64,000 bases of DNA from Adiantum capillus-veneris (GCA_014529385.2 CM043969.1:75250676-75314675), one strand, 5' to 3'; shown: positions 11,503 to 23,359, counted from the stretch's first letter. Notes: generated by a model from the letters alone, not told the origin. Numbers and translations are program-made.

Positions 11503-13060
11503 CTATGTATATAAATTTTTTCCTGAACCTAAAGTAGATTCTCTTTCAGGGAATTTAACATTGGCAGCCATGCAATCAAACCATGGTGCCCCTAGGATAA
11601 CATCCTCGTGCTTGAGAGGAGAGATAAAGAAGTCCTCTTTGTCCACATAGCTTTGGACATGGAGCCTCAATTTTCCAATTAAGGGAGCGACTAAAGCTTC
11701 TTGCCCCTTGAAAGCACCATCTGCGGGTAGGATATCTCCCATCTCATAGGCTTGGATGCCTAGCTTGGTGGCCAACTATGTGGATATGAAATTGTGAGTA
11801 GAACCATGGTCAAAGAGAATAAAAACATCATGTTCTCTTACCTTTCCCCAAGCATGGCATAGAGGAGATCCTTTGTGGTGATCTTCCTCTTCTTGGATTT
11901 CAACCAAGGTAGCTCTAGGAGGCTCATGGTGGGTGTTCGTTTGGGGACAAGCGCGGTACACATGCCCTTGCTCATCGCATTTGAAACAACGATTATCCTT
12001 GTGATAATGCTCAATCTCTTCAGGAGAGAGTTTGTTTTTGCCTTTGTAAACTCCCTTCTCCTTAGCTTTGTTGTTATTGGAGAGAGTTTGTTTTTGCCTT
12101 TGTAAACTCCCTTCTCCTTAGCTCTTCAGGAGAGAGTTTGTTTTTGCCTTTGTAAACTCCCTTCTCCTTAGCTTTGTTGTTATTGGAATTGCTCTTAGGA
12201 GACTTTTGGACATTGTCCTTCCCTGTAGGCTCATTGGAACCCTTGTTTCTCATGGGCTTAAGATTTCTCTTAGCCCCTGTTTGGAAATTGATTTGTGAAG
12301 CCACCATGGTATGGTGTATGACTGTAGATATGGTGCGTGGCCTTTGGGAGTTGACATACTCCGCCATTTCTTTAGTTAAGTCCGCACGAAATTGTTGTTT
12401 TTGCTTTCCAAAATCCATCTTTTTGAAGACAGTTGCTTTGAGATGTAAGTCCCAAAACTTGTCTACATATTTATGAATGGATTCGTAGGGAGAGAGCTTC
12501 AAGCTTCGCTATTCGGTGAGTACTTTGTCTTTGGCATCGGTGGCCAAAAACTGCTTCATAATGAAAGCTCTTAAAGCTTTCCATGTTCGTGGAGCTTCAA
12601 TGTTTGCCCGTAGGCTAGACCACTATTGCCTAGCTGACTTTTGAAAATGCATAGCTACATGGTGTCGCTTAGAGGAATCCATGAAGCCCTCATCTATAAA
12701 CGTCGCATCGAATTGTTGGATGAAAGCCAAGACTTTGTTCGTAGCACCAAAGGTGCCATCATAGATAAGGAAAGAGATTCAGTTTTCTCTCTCTTTGAGC
12801 TTCTTGAGCTTGGATGATCTCTTCCATGTGGCATAGGATTTCCTATGGCCCTCTTCTTTTTGATGATTCAAAAGTTGCACCATCTCTTTCTTCGGAAGAT
12901 GAATAATTTGAGGAAGGTGGAGAAGAGGGTGACCTCTTTCTCGCCTTTTTCTTGCCTTGGTCCTCCTTGTGTGCACCATCACTTTCTTCATAAGAGGAAG
13001 AGGATGAAGAAGATGGAGAAATGGGTGACCTCTTTCTCTTCTCTTGTTTTATACCCGGGG
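11503..13060 (-). mobile_element. B1 gag and protease region
   Basis: Protease-side sequence (FDHGSTHNFIST, VILGAPWFDCMAANVKFPE) and Gag (SPYESIHKYVDKFWDLHLKA), with an N-terminal Arg/Lys-Ser-rich segment (KRKRSPISPSSSSSSS; KKKARKRSPSSPPSS) at about 12843-13060. B2 and B3 have the same order. Broken, with short tandem duplications near 12010-12180. Confidence 0.75.
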
Positions 13061-13984
13061 GATTCACTATTAGTAATGGGGGGATGTCACTTGCGTGCAT
13101 CAAAATTAGAGAAACCCCCTTATGTACAATATCTTACTTGCTAACCTACCCCCGTACATACGGACAAGATACGGACGTTCTCGCAATGAGCCATCCCCCC
13201 TCATACAAATTTCATACAGAATGTAATGACCCACTATTTTATGTATACTAGTAACATAACAATTTTAGAAGCACATGCTTTTGCAAAAATACATATTGTA
13301 CTGCAAATGAACAGAAGTGTACATTGTAGTATGTTTTCATTTTCAATAGATGTTAAGAGAAAAAACCAAAAAAAGCAACAAATATAATGAACACTAAATT
13401 AAAACAAACCAATCGTCTCAATGTAATTTTGTCAAAAAAACAAATAGAATTTGCCTTGTAAACTAGTATAAATCTCAATCTCAAAACATATGATACTAGC
13501 CACCTACTTAGTAGGCTTCCCACATGGGATTTAAAGCACACATATGAAATGAATTGTTCTCTAAATAACAAATAATGCATACTCTTAAACAACCATGAAA
13601 AACTTCACTCATCAAATAAAAAACAACCCATTAAAAGATTAATCTTTTTGAACAAAAACAATTATCTGTGATATGAATGCACGTCTATGCTTAAGCAAAA
13701 TGCAACTTTTAAAAAAGGACCATATGTATTTAATTTTGAGTTTGTACATAAAATATAAATCTTAAAAATTTTGCAAGAGTGTCCTTTGTACAGAGACCTC
13801 TTTCTAAAAAAAATCAGTATACCCTTTTCTTGGGGTCCCACATCGGATTTTCATCACATAATTTCTTTTTCCAAAATAATTGTCCACCTCATCTTGGGCT
13901 CCCACTTGGATTTAAGGATTATCTTACACGTTAAGATCAAACACATTTTCAATAGAGTCAAAGTAATCTAACTTCAAAGTGGTG
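13061..13984. other. AT-rich unassigned DNA
   Basis: No gene recognised. A short CCCAC(A/T)-TGGATTT-like phrase recurs three times (13517, 13836, 13900). One of these contains a perfect plant snRNA upstream-element core, listed separately. Confidence 0.5.
13835..13845 (+). promoter_or_regulatory. USE-like motif (plant snRNA promoter element), orphan
   Basis: GTCCCACATCG matches the plant snRNA/snoRNA upstream sequence element RTCCCACATCG at all 11 positions. I see no TATA box at the proper spacing and no U1-U6 or U3 sequence downstream, so it is either a relic or chance. Confidence 0.25.
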
Positions 13985-14690
13985 GTATGACACATAAATC
14001 CAAGGTATGCTTAGACGTGTCTTGGCAAGAAACTATAGCTCAAGGTAACACACCCGATCAAGCCATATGATCGTGTGGGAAATTGAGACTATAGAATTTG
14101 TAACTACATGGAAAAGAAACTAACGATATTAAAATCTTTAACGCTTTTTATCGTAAAAGAGGCACAACTATACATTTGGTAAAAATGGATAGCTCAAGAG
14201 ACCCGCTCAAGCCATATGGATAGCTAGAAGAACTGAAGGTAAAAATTGATAGCTCAAGATGGCACACCCGGTCAAGCCATATGACCATGTGAAAAATTGA
14301 GACTATATTTGTAACTATACAAAATAAAGACATTGTGTATGCGTGACACATAGACCCAAGGTATGCTAAACGTGTCGAGCCATATGGATAGCTAGAAGAA
14401 CTGAAGGTAAAAATCGGTAGCTCAAGATGGCACACCCGATCAAGCCATATGACCATGTGAAAAATTGAGACTATATTTGTAATTATATACAAAATAAAAA
14501 CATTGTGTATGTGTGACACATAGACCCAAGGTATGCTAGACGTGTCTTAGAAAGAAACTATAGCTCAAGATAGCACACCCGATCAAGCCATATGACCATG
14601 TGGGAAATTTCGACTATAGAATTTGTAACTACATGTAAAAGAAACTAACGATCTTAAAATATTTAACGCTATGATGTCACACATCTAGTT
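13985..14690. repeat. Degenerate tandem repeat, ~170-180-bp unit
   Basis: Units are marked by GACACATA-ACCCAAGGTATGCT at 13989, 14345 and 14515 (spacings 356 and 170) and by CACACCCGATCAAGCC at 14049, 14263, 14431 and 14573. About four full or partial units. Non-coding. No match to the retroelements in this window. Confidence 0.7.
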
Positions 14691-15939
14691 TGAGATTAAG
14701 TACATTCTTTATTGAGTTAATACAACACTACCACCCAAAATTGTGAGTATCACTAACTTGCAAAATCTAGGCTAGATTTCGAGCTTGCCTCGAAATTTTT
14801 TTACAAAATGTGACAAGATTTAGTGTAACTACTAATAGATGCTTTAAACTATGATCTAAAAGTCGATTTAGTGCATCGGACAGGCAATGAGAGGCTCAAG
14901 GAGTCAACAACATTGGTGGCTACAGTGGAAGAAGTCGAGACTCGTACGCCAGCTCCAGTAGGTCGAGACGTCAGGACTAAGTGTCACTGATCAGCAGGTC
15001 AGGACTCGGACGTCGTAGCTAAAGCCTAAGGGCATTGAGCATGCAAAAAATGAGTCACGACTAAAGTGAACTGAGAACTCACCCTGCGTTTGGCAATTGC
15101 TTTACTTGCAAGGTACTAGCCTCCCATCATGAGCGTCAGCACAAACTCCTCCTTGCATCGTCATCATCCTTACCAAAGAAGTATGAAAAGAGGAAGCTTA
15201 ATAAGATGAGGCCCAAGGAAGCTGTTGAGAATGCGAACTGACTGCAGGAGGCAGAGCTCAAAACTACAAAACAAAGGCCTCAAAGCAAGCAGTCATAGAT
15301 TTAACTTATTAGTAGAGAAAAGCTAGCTTTTTTAATGAGATGTAGCTATAGTAGAAAGAAAAAACCGTCATTCTAGGTATACAAGACACCATCAACCAAT
15401 TCGGTAGGATTAATGACACAATGCTAAGACATTGAAGCTTCTGCCACTACAAAAGCTTGCATCATAGTGTATAGACAAACATCTCAAGCAGAGAAACAGT
15501 ATACAGTTTATAGATCAACATTAATTGAAGAAAGAGTTTGTGGCAAAGCCTTGCTAACTTGAAACAAATTTGGAATCCAGCACTAGCTGGGAGTGGCGAG
15601 TGTAGATGTAAAGCCTATGTCTACCAAGTGAGGGGAGATACTAGGAAGCTAGAGAAGTTAGAACAATAGCGGTGAAAATCTAACAATCTTCACTGAGGAC
15701 AGATCTAACAATTGTTTTCAAACCTTTACCGAGGACAGATCTAAACATTGTTTTCAAACAAGATGATTGCACAGGCTAGCTACATTGTCAAATATAAACA
15801 AAACTGACAACAGAATCATTATACCGCACATAACTGGAACTATAACATCGGAGAAATGGGAAAGAAGGCTTGACAAAACAACATTTCACAGAATAAAATA
15901 GAATACAGAATGATAGAATGAGATCTTAAAGGCACCCAC
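14691..15939. other. Unassigned DNA upstream of tubulin fragment
   Basis: No element ends or gene family recognised. A plus-strand open stretch at about 15088-15243 (FGNCFTCKVLASHHERQHK, then a Lys-rich tail and stop) could be a decayed exon, but I cannot assign it. On the minus strand 15939 downwards would be the beta-tubulin intron side. Confidence 0.4.
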
Positions 15940-16353
15940 CTTGAAGGCAGTCACAGTTTTTAGCCTCTTTGTGGACAACGTCAAGGACAGAATCAATGAG
16001 CTCTGCGCCTTCGATGTAGTGACCCTTGGCCCAGTTGTTGCCAGCTTTGGACTGGCCAAAGACAAAGTTATCAGGGCGGAAGATCTTTCCATAGGGGCCC
16101 GTTCGAACACTGTCCATAGTACCTCGCTCCAGATCCATGAGCACGGTGCGAGGCACATAGCGTCCACAGCTTGCCTTGTTGTAGTACACATTCACTCTCT
16201 CCAGCTACACGTAGTGTCACCATTATATGACTCCGTGGGATCAATGCCGTGCTCTATGCATATCACCTCCCAGACCTTGGTGTTGATTTGGCTGCCTTTT
16301 TACACCTGTTTGTGCATTCACAACTTCTGTGACGAGGAGGTATCCACCTCATA
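15940..16353 (-). pseudogene. Beta-tubulin exon 1 fragment
   Basis: Minus strand. Codes for pieces of beta-tubulin residues ~1-132: [20 protein letters not shown], then [56 protein letters not shown] and [20 protein letters not shown]. The fragment ends CTTCAAG|GTGGGT, a canonical donor at the conserved first intron position of plant beta-tubulins (after CDCLQ), so it came from genomic DNA, not from a spliced retrocopy. A frameshift lies at about 16203-16210, between the GD and LERVNVYYN segments. The first ~20 codons are badly decayed, with a possible ATG at 16351-16353. Odd substitutions include CGRYV for GGRYV and MDLERG for MDLEPG. No exon 2 follows. Non-functional. Confidence 0.88.
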
Positions 16354-16559
16354 CACTCAATCCAAGCAATCAGCCAACTGAAATCACTTGATTGCAATCC
16401 CTGCATTGTAGAGCGACTCTTCACCCCACTACCTTGTTGGTTGCTATACGAATATCGTTCATCTGTTGCCCCGCTGCCCGGTGTCCAATGATTCAATCTT
16501 AGCTAGCACCGGCTAATGAGTAGGAAGATGTGCATAATCACTTGCCAAGCAAAGCAACT

Positions 16560-17458
16560 GGAATGAAACATGGGCTGGTGCTCACCAGAGCCCACCCTCT
16601 CAAAAGTGGTGCGTGTATCACATTCGCCATCGCTTATGGAAACTTGAAGGTTCAAGACTTTGTTGAATCACTGAAACATGTGTGGTGCATTAAATTGGAA
16701 TGTAAGCCAGAAGAAGAGTGCAAAGCGTCCCTTGCATCGCCAAATGTCCTAAAATGTCTCAACACAGTAGACCACCCAACAGTGTCTGAGGGAGCCGATG
16801 CTTTGAAGCAAATCTTCTGCTCGTGTTACTAGCCTTGCTCGGCTCAGTAGGTCTGCTATGTAGGTGAAGTGCTCTATTGTTGGGTGACACCATGCCTCTT
16901 TTGCATCCATTGAAAAAGGGTGTAGCCATTGCCCACCTAACCCAATCTGCTGCAAGCAAGAAAACCCCAGCTTGTCTGGCTTCAAACCTTGTCTTTGCAA
17001 ATCCTCGACATAGCTCAACACTAAACCTTGCCCCCCTGCAATGCAAACCCTGCAGCCAAGGAGTTCCATAATGGCAGCTTTGTTCCTGGCATAGTGCTAA
17101 ACACTTTGCAAGCATCTAAAATATCGCCGCATTTCACATACATGTCAACAAGAGCGCTTCCGACAATGGCATCCTCATCAAAGCCCATCTCCACTACAAG
17201 ACAATGGACAAGCATACCTTGAACAAACAATAAGCCACCTGAAGAGGCTTTCAAGAGGTTAGAAAAAACAAAGTCATCTGGCTCTAGACCATTGGCTAGC
17301 ATTCCTTGGAAGATCTCAAAAACTTTCGTTGTGCACCCATGCTGGCTATAACAAAAAAATAATGCTATCATAGTCACTGCATCTGGCTGTCCCATCCAAG
17401 AAAGACAAACATGACCCAAATGACTCTTAAGGATTGGCAGCATCCCTTTGTTATTCAA
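16560..17458 (-). pseudogene. PLS-type pentatricopeptide repeat (PPR) gene remnant
   Basis: Minus strand. The first open part (17458-17021) holds PPR repeats: GQPDAVTMIALFFCYSQHGC, EIFQGMLANGLEPDDFVFSN, GALVDMYVKCGD-type helices and LPLWNSLAAGFALQGG. After a frameshift near 17020-17069 the frame continues (16749-17069) with LQRQGLKPDKLGFSCL and PTIEHFTYIADLLSRARLV, the usual end of the repeat tract before the E domain. A further shift gives decayed E-domain-like sequence down to ~16560. PPR proteins bind organelle RNA in plants. Signal peptide, start and most upstream repeats are missing. Flanked by the tubulin and receptor-kinase fragments on the same strand. Confidence 0.85.
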
Positions 17459-17620
17459 AGAGTACCTTTAGTGAGCTGTGCATTGCATCTGCCTTTTTGA
17501 GAAACAAAACAAAGAAACATGCTTTAAGACTTATTGGTAGCATCCCTTTGTTATTCAGACAGTGCCTTTAGTGAGCTGTGCATTGCATTTTCCCTTTTGA
17601 GAAACAACACAAAGAAACAT
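17432..17620. repeat. Two-copy tandem duplication, ~99-bp unit
   Basis: Copies at 17432-17522 and 17530-17620 share GCATCCCTTTGTTATTCA, CTTTAGTGAGCTGTGCATTG and AAAGAAACATGC blocks. It spans the upstream end of the PPR remnant and the gap towards the receptor-kinase fragment. Confidence 0.75.
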
Positions 17621-17651
17621 GCAGTGGAGAGAGTCTCAGTTGAGAGCTGAA

Positions 17652-17774
17652 TTATGAACCTGAGTTCTCATATATTTGATTTATTTCCACTCCTCCTTCT
17701 CGAGGAACATCGACTTTGGGATCCTTTTGTACAGGGGGTTTCTTCTTGAAACAACAACAGTAGACAGCAATACA
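17652..17774 (-). pseudogene. LRR receptor-like kinase exon, downstream half (juxtamembrane)
   Basis: Minus strand translation runs CIAVYCCCFKKKPPV, then QKDPKVDVPREGG and EINQIYENSGS before a stop. It continues, in the same frame, the transmembrane segment coded at 29003-29176; the Copia element at 17775-29002 splits the exon. Cys and Lys after the hydrophobic segment mark the cytosolic stop-transfer side. No kinase domain follows, so this is a fragment. Exon 3' end is unclear: no good donor is seen before the stop. Confidence 0.65.
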
Positions 17775-18015
17775 TGTGAGTGCACAAATGCGGTGTGTGT
17801 GCGGAGAGTGAGAAGGAGAGAGAGGGAGAGAGAGAGCAGGACACAGGATGTGGGGTGGAGCTCCCAAATCTCATTGTGTGAGCACCATGTGAGAATGTGA
17901 GTGAGAGATCCTTATTCTTTGTATGTATAAAGAATAAGGAGATAAATGTGGGCATCCGGACACTGGCCGACGGACATGGGCAAAGCACGGTGAGGCACAC
18001 CACCTTTACCTAACA
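17775..18015 (-). repeat. Copia 3' LTR (241 bp)
   Basis: Minus strand TGTTAGGTAAAG ... TGCACTCACA. Same length and ends as 28762-29002. Contains a GA/CT-rich segment near 17810-17840. Confidence 0.85.
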
Positions 18016-18028
18016 TTCTCCCACTAAA
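18016..18028 (-). other. Copia polypurine tract
   Basis: Minus strand TTAGTGGGAGAA directly before the LTR's TGTTAGG. AGTGGGAGAATGTTAGG-like junctions are typical of plant Copia elements. Confidence 0.7.
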
Positions 18029-18102
18029 GGCTGTGTGCCGATAAGTGGCGAGAAGACTAGCCTACAACTAGTATATACAAGAGGTGAGAGAAGACGAGAC
18101 TC

Positions 18103-18603
18103 TCAACCTATGCCCACTGGCTCACTCCAAACATGCTCTAGTTTAGATGCAACATGCATATCACTAGGGCTAGAGCTACAATGACACTCATGATGCAGGT
18201 ATCGAGTGACGACCTGCATGGCTCCACAATGCACAATGCCAGTGTCAGTCATCGCACGACTGACAACTTCCAATGCAAATGCACCAACCGCATAAGCAAG
18301 ATCAGGTCTCGAAACCAAAAGGTCAGACATGAGAGACCCGAAAGCCGATGAAACATGCACTATGTGTGCCAGCCTATCCCTGTCAGCAACCTCAGTGCCA
18401 TATGCATCCTCATAAGGAACCACCTGACTATGCATCACTATGTCGGCATCCTCTGGCAAAGGCATATCTGCTGAGAATGACTGCAAAACCAAAGAATCAG
18501 CACCACTGCAATCACACACAACTGTCTGAAGGAAATTGTCACCCTCAAACGTATCAGACACATCATAGAACAATGCATCGATCTCTGGCTCAATTGATGT
18601 CAC
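18103..18603 (-). mobile_element. Copia RT / RNase H remnant
   Basis: Contains SSAFGSLMSDLLVSRPDLAYAVG, the Copia counterpart of the YxSAVGSLMYxMxxTRPDIAYAVG block at the RT/RNase H border, then a decayed RYLHH (RYLKGT) block. In the right place and strand for the 3' end of the Copia at 17775-29002. Strongly diverged. Confidence 0.65.
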
Positions 18604-18636
18604 CTCAACTGATGACTGACAAAGCTATGAATTCCC

Positions 18637-18801
18637 AGACCATCTCCCATTTGGGCCCCTTTACTATTGGCCCCGTGTTGAGATAGATCTATAAGCACAT
18701 ATCTATATCTTAACACTTGTTCCTGTTTATTCTCCCACATTAAGTGATCAATTTAATATGAGAAAATCATTTGGGTTGGTTAGATATTAGATTTTATGAC
18801 A
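18637..18801 (-). repeat. B2 3' LTR, partial copy
   Basis: 165 bp matching 25823-25987 with a single difference. The outer part of the LTR is not present: at 18637 the sequence changes to Copia-linked DNA. The polypurine tract AAGAGAGAGGTAA follows at 18802-18815. Confidence 0.9.
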
Positions 18802-19163
18802 TTACCTCTCTCTTGAAATCATAGTCGTCCTCGACTATGAGGTAGAAGAGATAAAGGCTTAGTCATTAGTCAATCGTACTTAGCGGGCAGAGGATGATTC
18901 CTTTTTTACCCTACGACATCTTTCCAAGATGGATGACTAATCCATTTGGTGCTTGGGAGACATAGCTGCCACAAGCATGTCTGCTCTTTAGTCCATTTTA
19001 TTCTCCCAAAGTAGAGTGACAAATTCTATTGGTGTTTGAGAGACGTCGTCATCACAAACATGATTCTAAGCATACATACTAGTTAAATTTGTGCACAATT
19101 AAAAAGAGGACTAGTCATATAAGACAAAAACATGAGTCATTTAAAAGAAATTTGTACATTTGC

Positions 19164-20087
19164 TTACTCTAATGTAGCATTGTAAACATTGACAAGGTTC
19201 ATACTATCCTTAAGTTGTACTCCTTGCATCCATTTAGCATCTTTAAAAGGATAATTTTTGAACTTAATAAGATACCGTCGGATTATCTTACCATGTCGTA
19301 GTACCTTGTCTTCATGCCGAAGGAAAGCTTCGGGTTGTAGCATCTCTTCTTGGTCTTCGACTTCAGGAGGGTCTTCAATAATTGGTTCAATTGGTGGCTC
19401 TCCTTTGTAGGGCTTAAGTAGGCTTACATGAAAGGCATTGTGTATAAGCCAATGGTTGGGCAACTTGAGTTGATAAGCCGTGTCATTGATAGGCTTCAAG
19501 ATTTGGAAAGGACCATAGTATCTTTTTGCTAGTTTAGCATAATACTTTTGATGGCCCGTAGGATTTTTACCCGTCGTTTGCTTTAATCGAGCCTTAGGAA
19601 ACTTGAGTAAGACCCAATCATTTTCTTTGAACATTAAGACTCTTCTGTGCTTATCAGCAGCAGTTTTTTGCCTTTGTTGAGAGATGGCTATAGCCTCCCT
19701 AATCTTTTGAAAAGATTCTTGTAGGTCACGACTGTACTCATCGGCGGCGAAGATCTTCCCATGTACTTTCAGTAGCAAGGGACTTTTAGGTCTTCCCTCT
19801 ATGATCTCGAAAGGTGCTTTCCCCGTAGAAGTATGTATAGTATTATTGTAGGCATACTCTACTAGCGGTAAATACTTTTCCCATTGTGAGCGTTGATCTA
19901 CTTCGGTAACATAAGTTTTGAGTAGATCGAGTATCGTAAGATTGGCTATCTCACTTTGGCCATCCGTTTGTAGATTTTCAAAGAGACCTTTCCAGAAATT
20001 ACTGGTCATTCTAGGATCTCTATCTGACACGATGGATGTGGGTAATCCATGGTGCTTGAAAATCTGAGATATGAAGAGAGTTGCCAT
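19164..20087 (-). mobile_element. B2 integrase C-terminal half with chromodomain-like tail
   Basis: 307 open codons. Integrase core (PTSIVSDRDPRMTSNFWKGL, QTDGQSEIANLTI), a GPY/F-type segment (KRYYGPFQILKPINDTAYQL; NAFHVSLLKPYKGEPP) and a C-terminal HGKIIRRYLIKFKNYPF-KDAKW segment. The last resembles the xYLVKWKGYP-xxxxTWE core of chromodomains, which steer chromovirus integration to marked chromatin. That reading is by motif only. Confidence 0.8.
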
Positions 20088-20156
20088 TTGATGTGCCTTA
20101 ATAGTCTTTTTGACAGGAATAAAATGTGCTTGCTTGCTAAACCTGTCGACTATTGT

Positions 20157-21158
20157 CTATATTCCTGTATTCCCATGGATAGACTTGGGCAATCCAAAGA
20201 TGAAATCCATGGATATACTCTCCCATGGTGAATTTGGAATAGGCAATGGCTGGAGTAATCCAGGTTGCTTCCCTCTATCATACTTGGTCTTTTGGCATAC
20301 TACACATTTTGAAACATACTCTTGTATGTCCACTTTCATGGTAGGCCAATAGAAATACGTCTCTACTCCTCGGAGAGTAGGTTGAATACCTCTATGCCCT
20401 GCATATGGAGGAGCATGGGATTCATACATAACCTTCTCACGAAGGGAATGGGTAACACATAGCCTATTGCCGTGGAGAAGATAACCATCCTGCAAGGTGA
20501 ATGGTTCCTCTTTCTTCCCCAAAGCAAGGGCTGACATTATGTCTCTAAAGTCAGGGTCAGTAGCATACTCATCTATCATAGAGGATAGATCATTGTGAGT
20601 AGCTACTATAGACACCGCATTAACTTTTGGTCGTCGTGAAAGTGCATCGGCAACTTGATTGTGCTTACGAGCTATGTGAGCAATATGGAAATTAAATTGC
20701 GAAAGAAAATTTGCCCACCTCATTTGTTTGTCGGAAAGCTTGGTTTGAGTCATGAAATACTTGAGACTTTGGTGGTTGGTTCGTAGGATAAATGGAGTCC
20801 CCAATAGGTAGTGCTTCCATGTGTCTAGGGCATGTAGAACAGCTAAAAGCTCTTTCTCATAAAAGCCCAAGACTCGTTCATCACTATTGAGCCTTCGGCT
20901 CTCATATGCTATGGTATGCCCTTCTTGAAGCAAAACCGCTCCAAGGCAATCACCACAAGCATCACATTGGACCTCAAATAGCTTTGAGAGATCCAGAAGC
21001 ACGAGGACTGGTTGGGAAGTAAGCTTCTCTTTGAGTTTTTCAAAAGCATTTTGCTCCTTAGCAGTCCATACAAACTTAACGTTCTTCTTTGTTAAGTTGT
21101 GTAGTGGTCCTGCTACTTGAGAGAATTTTGCTATGAAGCGTCTATAGTATGCACACAT
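20157..21158 (-). mobile_element. B2 RT end, RNase H and integrase N-terminal region
   Basis: 333 open codons: YYRRFIAKFSQVAGPLHNLT (RT thumb), FEVQCDACGDCLGAVLLQEG and TPFILRTNHQSLKYFMTQ (RNase H), HNQVADALSRRP, then the HHCC module HAPPYAGHRGIQ...CVVCQKTKYDRGKQP and WESISMDFIFGLPKS. Standard Ty3 order. Confidence 0.85.
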
Positions 21159-21215
21159 ACCAATAAAGCTTCTTAGCTCATGTAGATTCCTTGGTTTAGG
21201 CCATGATTTTATTAC

Positions 21216-22706
21216 CTATAACTTTGATGGATCCATACGAATACCATCGTGAGAGATAATATGACCTAGATATTGAATCTCTTGAAGGAAGAATTCACTT
21301 TTCTTTTGGTTGAGAAAAAGTTTGTTCTCCCTCAAGGCTTGAAAAATCACTTGGAGATGTTGCTTATGTTCCTCCAAAGACTTGGAGTAGATGATGATAT
21401 CATCAAAGAACACTCCAGTGAATTTACGATATGGTCTAAAAATTTTCTCCATGAGACGATTGAAAGTAGCTGGTGCATTAGTCAAGCCAAAAGGCATGAC
21501 TAGATATTCATAAAGACCAAATGTTGTGCGAAACGCTGTCTTTAGGATATCTTCATCCACTATCCTTATTTGATGATAGCCACTCTTAAGGTCAATCCTA
21601 CTGAAGTAGGTAGAGCCTTGTAACTTATCAAACAGATCTTCTACCCGAGGCACGAGAAATCTGTTTTTGATAGTGATATGGTTTAGTGCTCGATAGTCCA
21701 CACACATACGGTATGTACCATCTTTCTTTTGCACTAAAAGGACTAGAGAACAAAAGGGAGAGGAACTAGGCCTCACCATCCCTTTGTCTACCAATTCCTG
21801 TACTTGCCTCATAATCTTCTCTTGTTGAGCTTGTGAGACTTGATAAGGAGGTTTGTTAGGCGGTGAGCTTCCTGGAAGGAGCTCAATACGATGGTCATCA
21901 TCCCCTCGTTTTGGAGGTAGGTCCATAGAGATATCATCTATGAACACATCTTGGAATCCTTTTAGAAAAGTAGACAAGTCTAACTCTTCTTGATTCCTAT
22001 CATTTTCATTTGATGAAACATTATTAGCTTTTAGAGACTCTTTGACATAAATCATGTACGCAGAAACTGAGCTCTTCATTGATTTATCAAAAGAAAGAGG
22101 ATTTACAAGTGGAATAGTGCGACCACGCTCACTAGCATCTATATACATGTTCTTTCCCCCATAGGTGAAGTAAATTCTCCTTTCAGGGAACTTCATGTTG
22201 GCAGCCATGCGATCAAACCATGGTGCCCCTAGGATAACATCCTGATGTTGGAGAGGAGAGATGAAGAAGTCTTCTTTGTCGACATAGCTTTGGACATGAA
22301 GCCTCAACTTCCCAATCAAGGGAGTAACAGAGGCTTGTTGTCCCTTGAAAGCTGCATCGGCTGTTACTATATCTCCCATCTCAAAAGCTTGAATGCCCAA
22401 CTTGGTGGCCAACTCTATTGATATGAAGTTGAGAGTAGAGCCTGGGTCAAACAAGATGAAGGCATCATGCTCTCTTACCTTTCCCCACGCATAGGAAAGT
22501 GATGATCCTTTGCAATGACCATCCTCTTTTGGAGCTTCGATGGTGGAAGCCCTAGGAGTCTCATTGCGAGTATTCTTCTTGGGGCAAGAACGATAGCCAT
22601 GTCCTTGCTCTCCACAATTGAAACACTTATGGTCCTTGCGAAAAGCTTCAAGCTCTTCAGGAGAAAGTTTTTTTTTACCTTTGTAAACTCCCTTCTCCTT
22701 GGACCG

Positions 22707-22739
<33 letters not shown>

Positions 22740-23288
22740 GGAAGTGCCTTGGGAATTATTTTGAGCATTGGATTTCCCCTTTGCATCATTTTTATCTTTG
22801 TTTTCCATGGGCTTGACATTACGTCTAGCCCCTTGATGGAAATTGACGTGTGAAGCAACCATGGTGTGGTGGATTACTTCGGTAATAGTACCGGGCTGTT
22901 GAGAGTTGATGTATTCGGCCATCTCTTCAGGTAATCCCGCACAGAATTGCTGTCTTTGTTCGGCAAAGTCTATCTTTTGAAAGACAGTAGCTTTGAGATG
23001 TAAATCCCAAAACTTGTCTACATACTTGTTGATAGACTCATGAGAGAGAAGCTTTAAGCCGCGCCATTCGGTAATAACTTTATCTTTAGTATCACTTGGA
23101 AGAAATTGCTTCATGATGGAAACTCGTAGAGTTTTCCATGTCTTTGGGGCTTCTCCATTGCCACGAAGGCTAGCCCACCATTGACGAGCTGATTTTTGGA
23201 AGTGCATAGCTACATGGCTTAGCTTGGAGGACTCTGTGAAGCCCTCGTCCCCAAAGGCCGCATCAAATTGCTGGATGAAGGCCAACAC
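21216..23288 (-). mobile_element. B2 gag - protease - RT stretch
   Basis: 690 open codons, the longest coding stretch in any retroelement here. In order: Gag capsid (WWASLRGNGEAPKTWKTL; INKYVDKFWDLHLKATVF), an Asn run coded by (GTT)n at 22708-22740, knuckle CFNCGEQGHGYRSC, protease (FILFDPGSTLNFIS; VILGAPWFDRMAANMKFPE), and RT ([60 protein letters not shown]). Protease and RT are fused to Gag without a frame change. Confidence 0.9.
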
Positions 23289-23359
23289 TTTGTCGATAGC
23301 ACCAAAGGTGCCATCGTAGGTGAGAAAAGAGATACTCTTTCCTCCCTCCTTGAACTTCT

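Larger units (their letters stand above)
6806..13060 (-). mobile_element. B1: chromovirus-like Ty3/Gypsy fossil
   Basis: Minus-strand element with, from high to low coordinate, gag (about 13060-12074), protease (11961-11503), RT/RNase H (11415-10408), integrase with C-terminal region (10359-8871), polypurine tract and a complete 3' LTR. No 5' LTR is seen: the left-over gag end runs into unrelated DNA near 13060. It belongs to the same subfamily as B3 (about 94% identical by eye in the RT segment) and is related to B2. Heavily broken, with more than a dozen interruptions and small internal tandem duplications. It is clearly older than B2. Confidence 0.85.

Noticed and set aside
13920-13960. 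TAAGATCAA resembling part of U2 snRNA downstream of the USE-like motif
   Set aside because: Only nine bases match and the conserved U2 5' end and branch-recognition region are absent.
13771-14519. Open frames over the AT-rich and tandem-repeat region (e.g. 14148-14519 minus)
   Set aside because: They follow the tandem repeat unit and code for low-complexity hydrophobic sequence; no domain and no start context.
15088-15243. Possible exon (FGNCFTCKVLASHHERQHK ... stop), plus strand
   Set aside because: Short, no recognisable family and no clear splice sites; mentioned only as part of the unassigned stretch.
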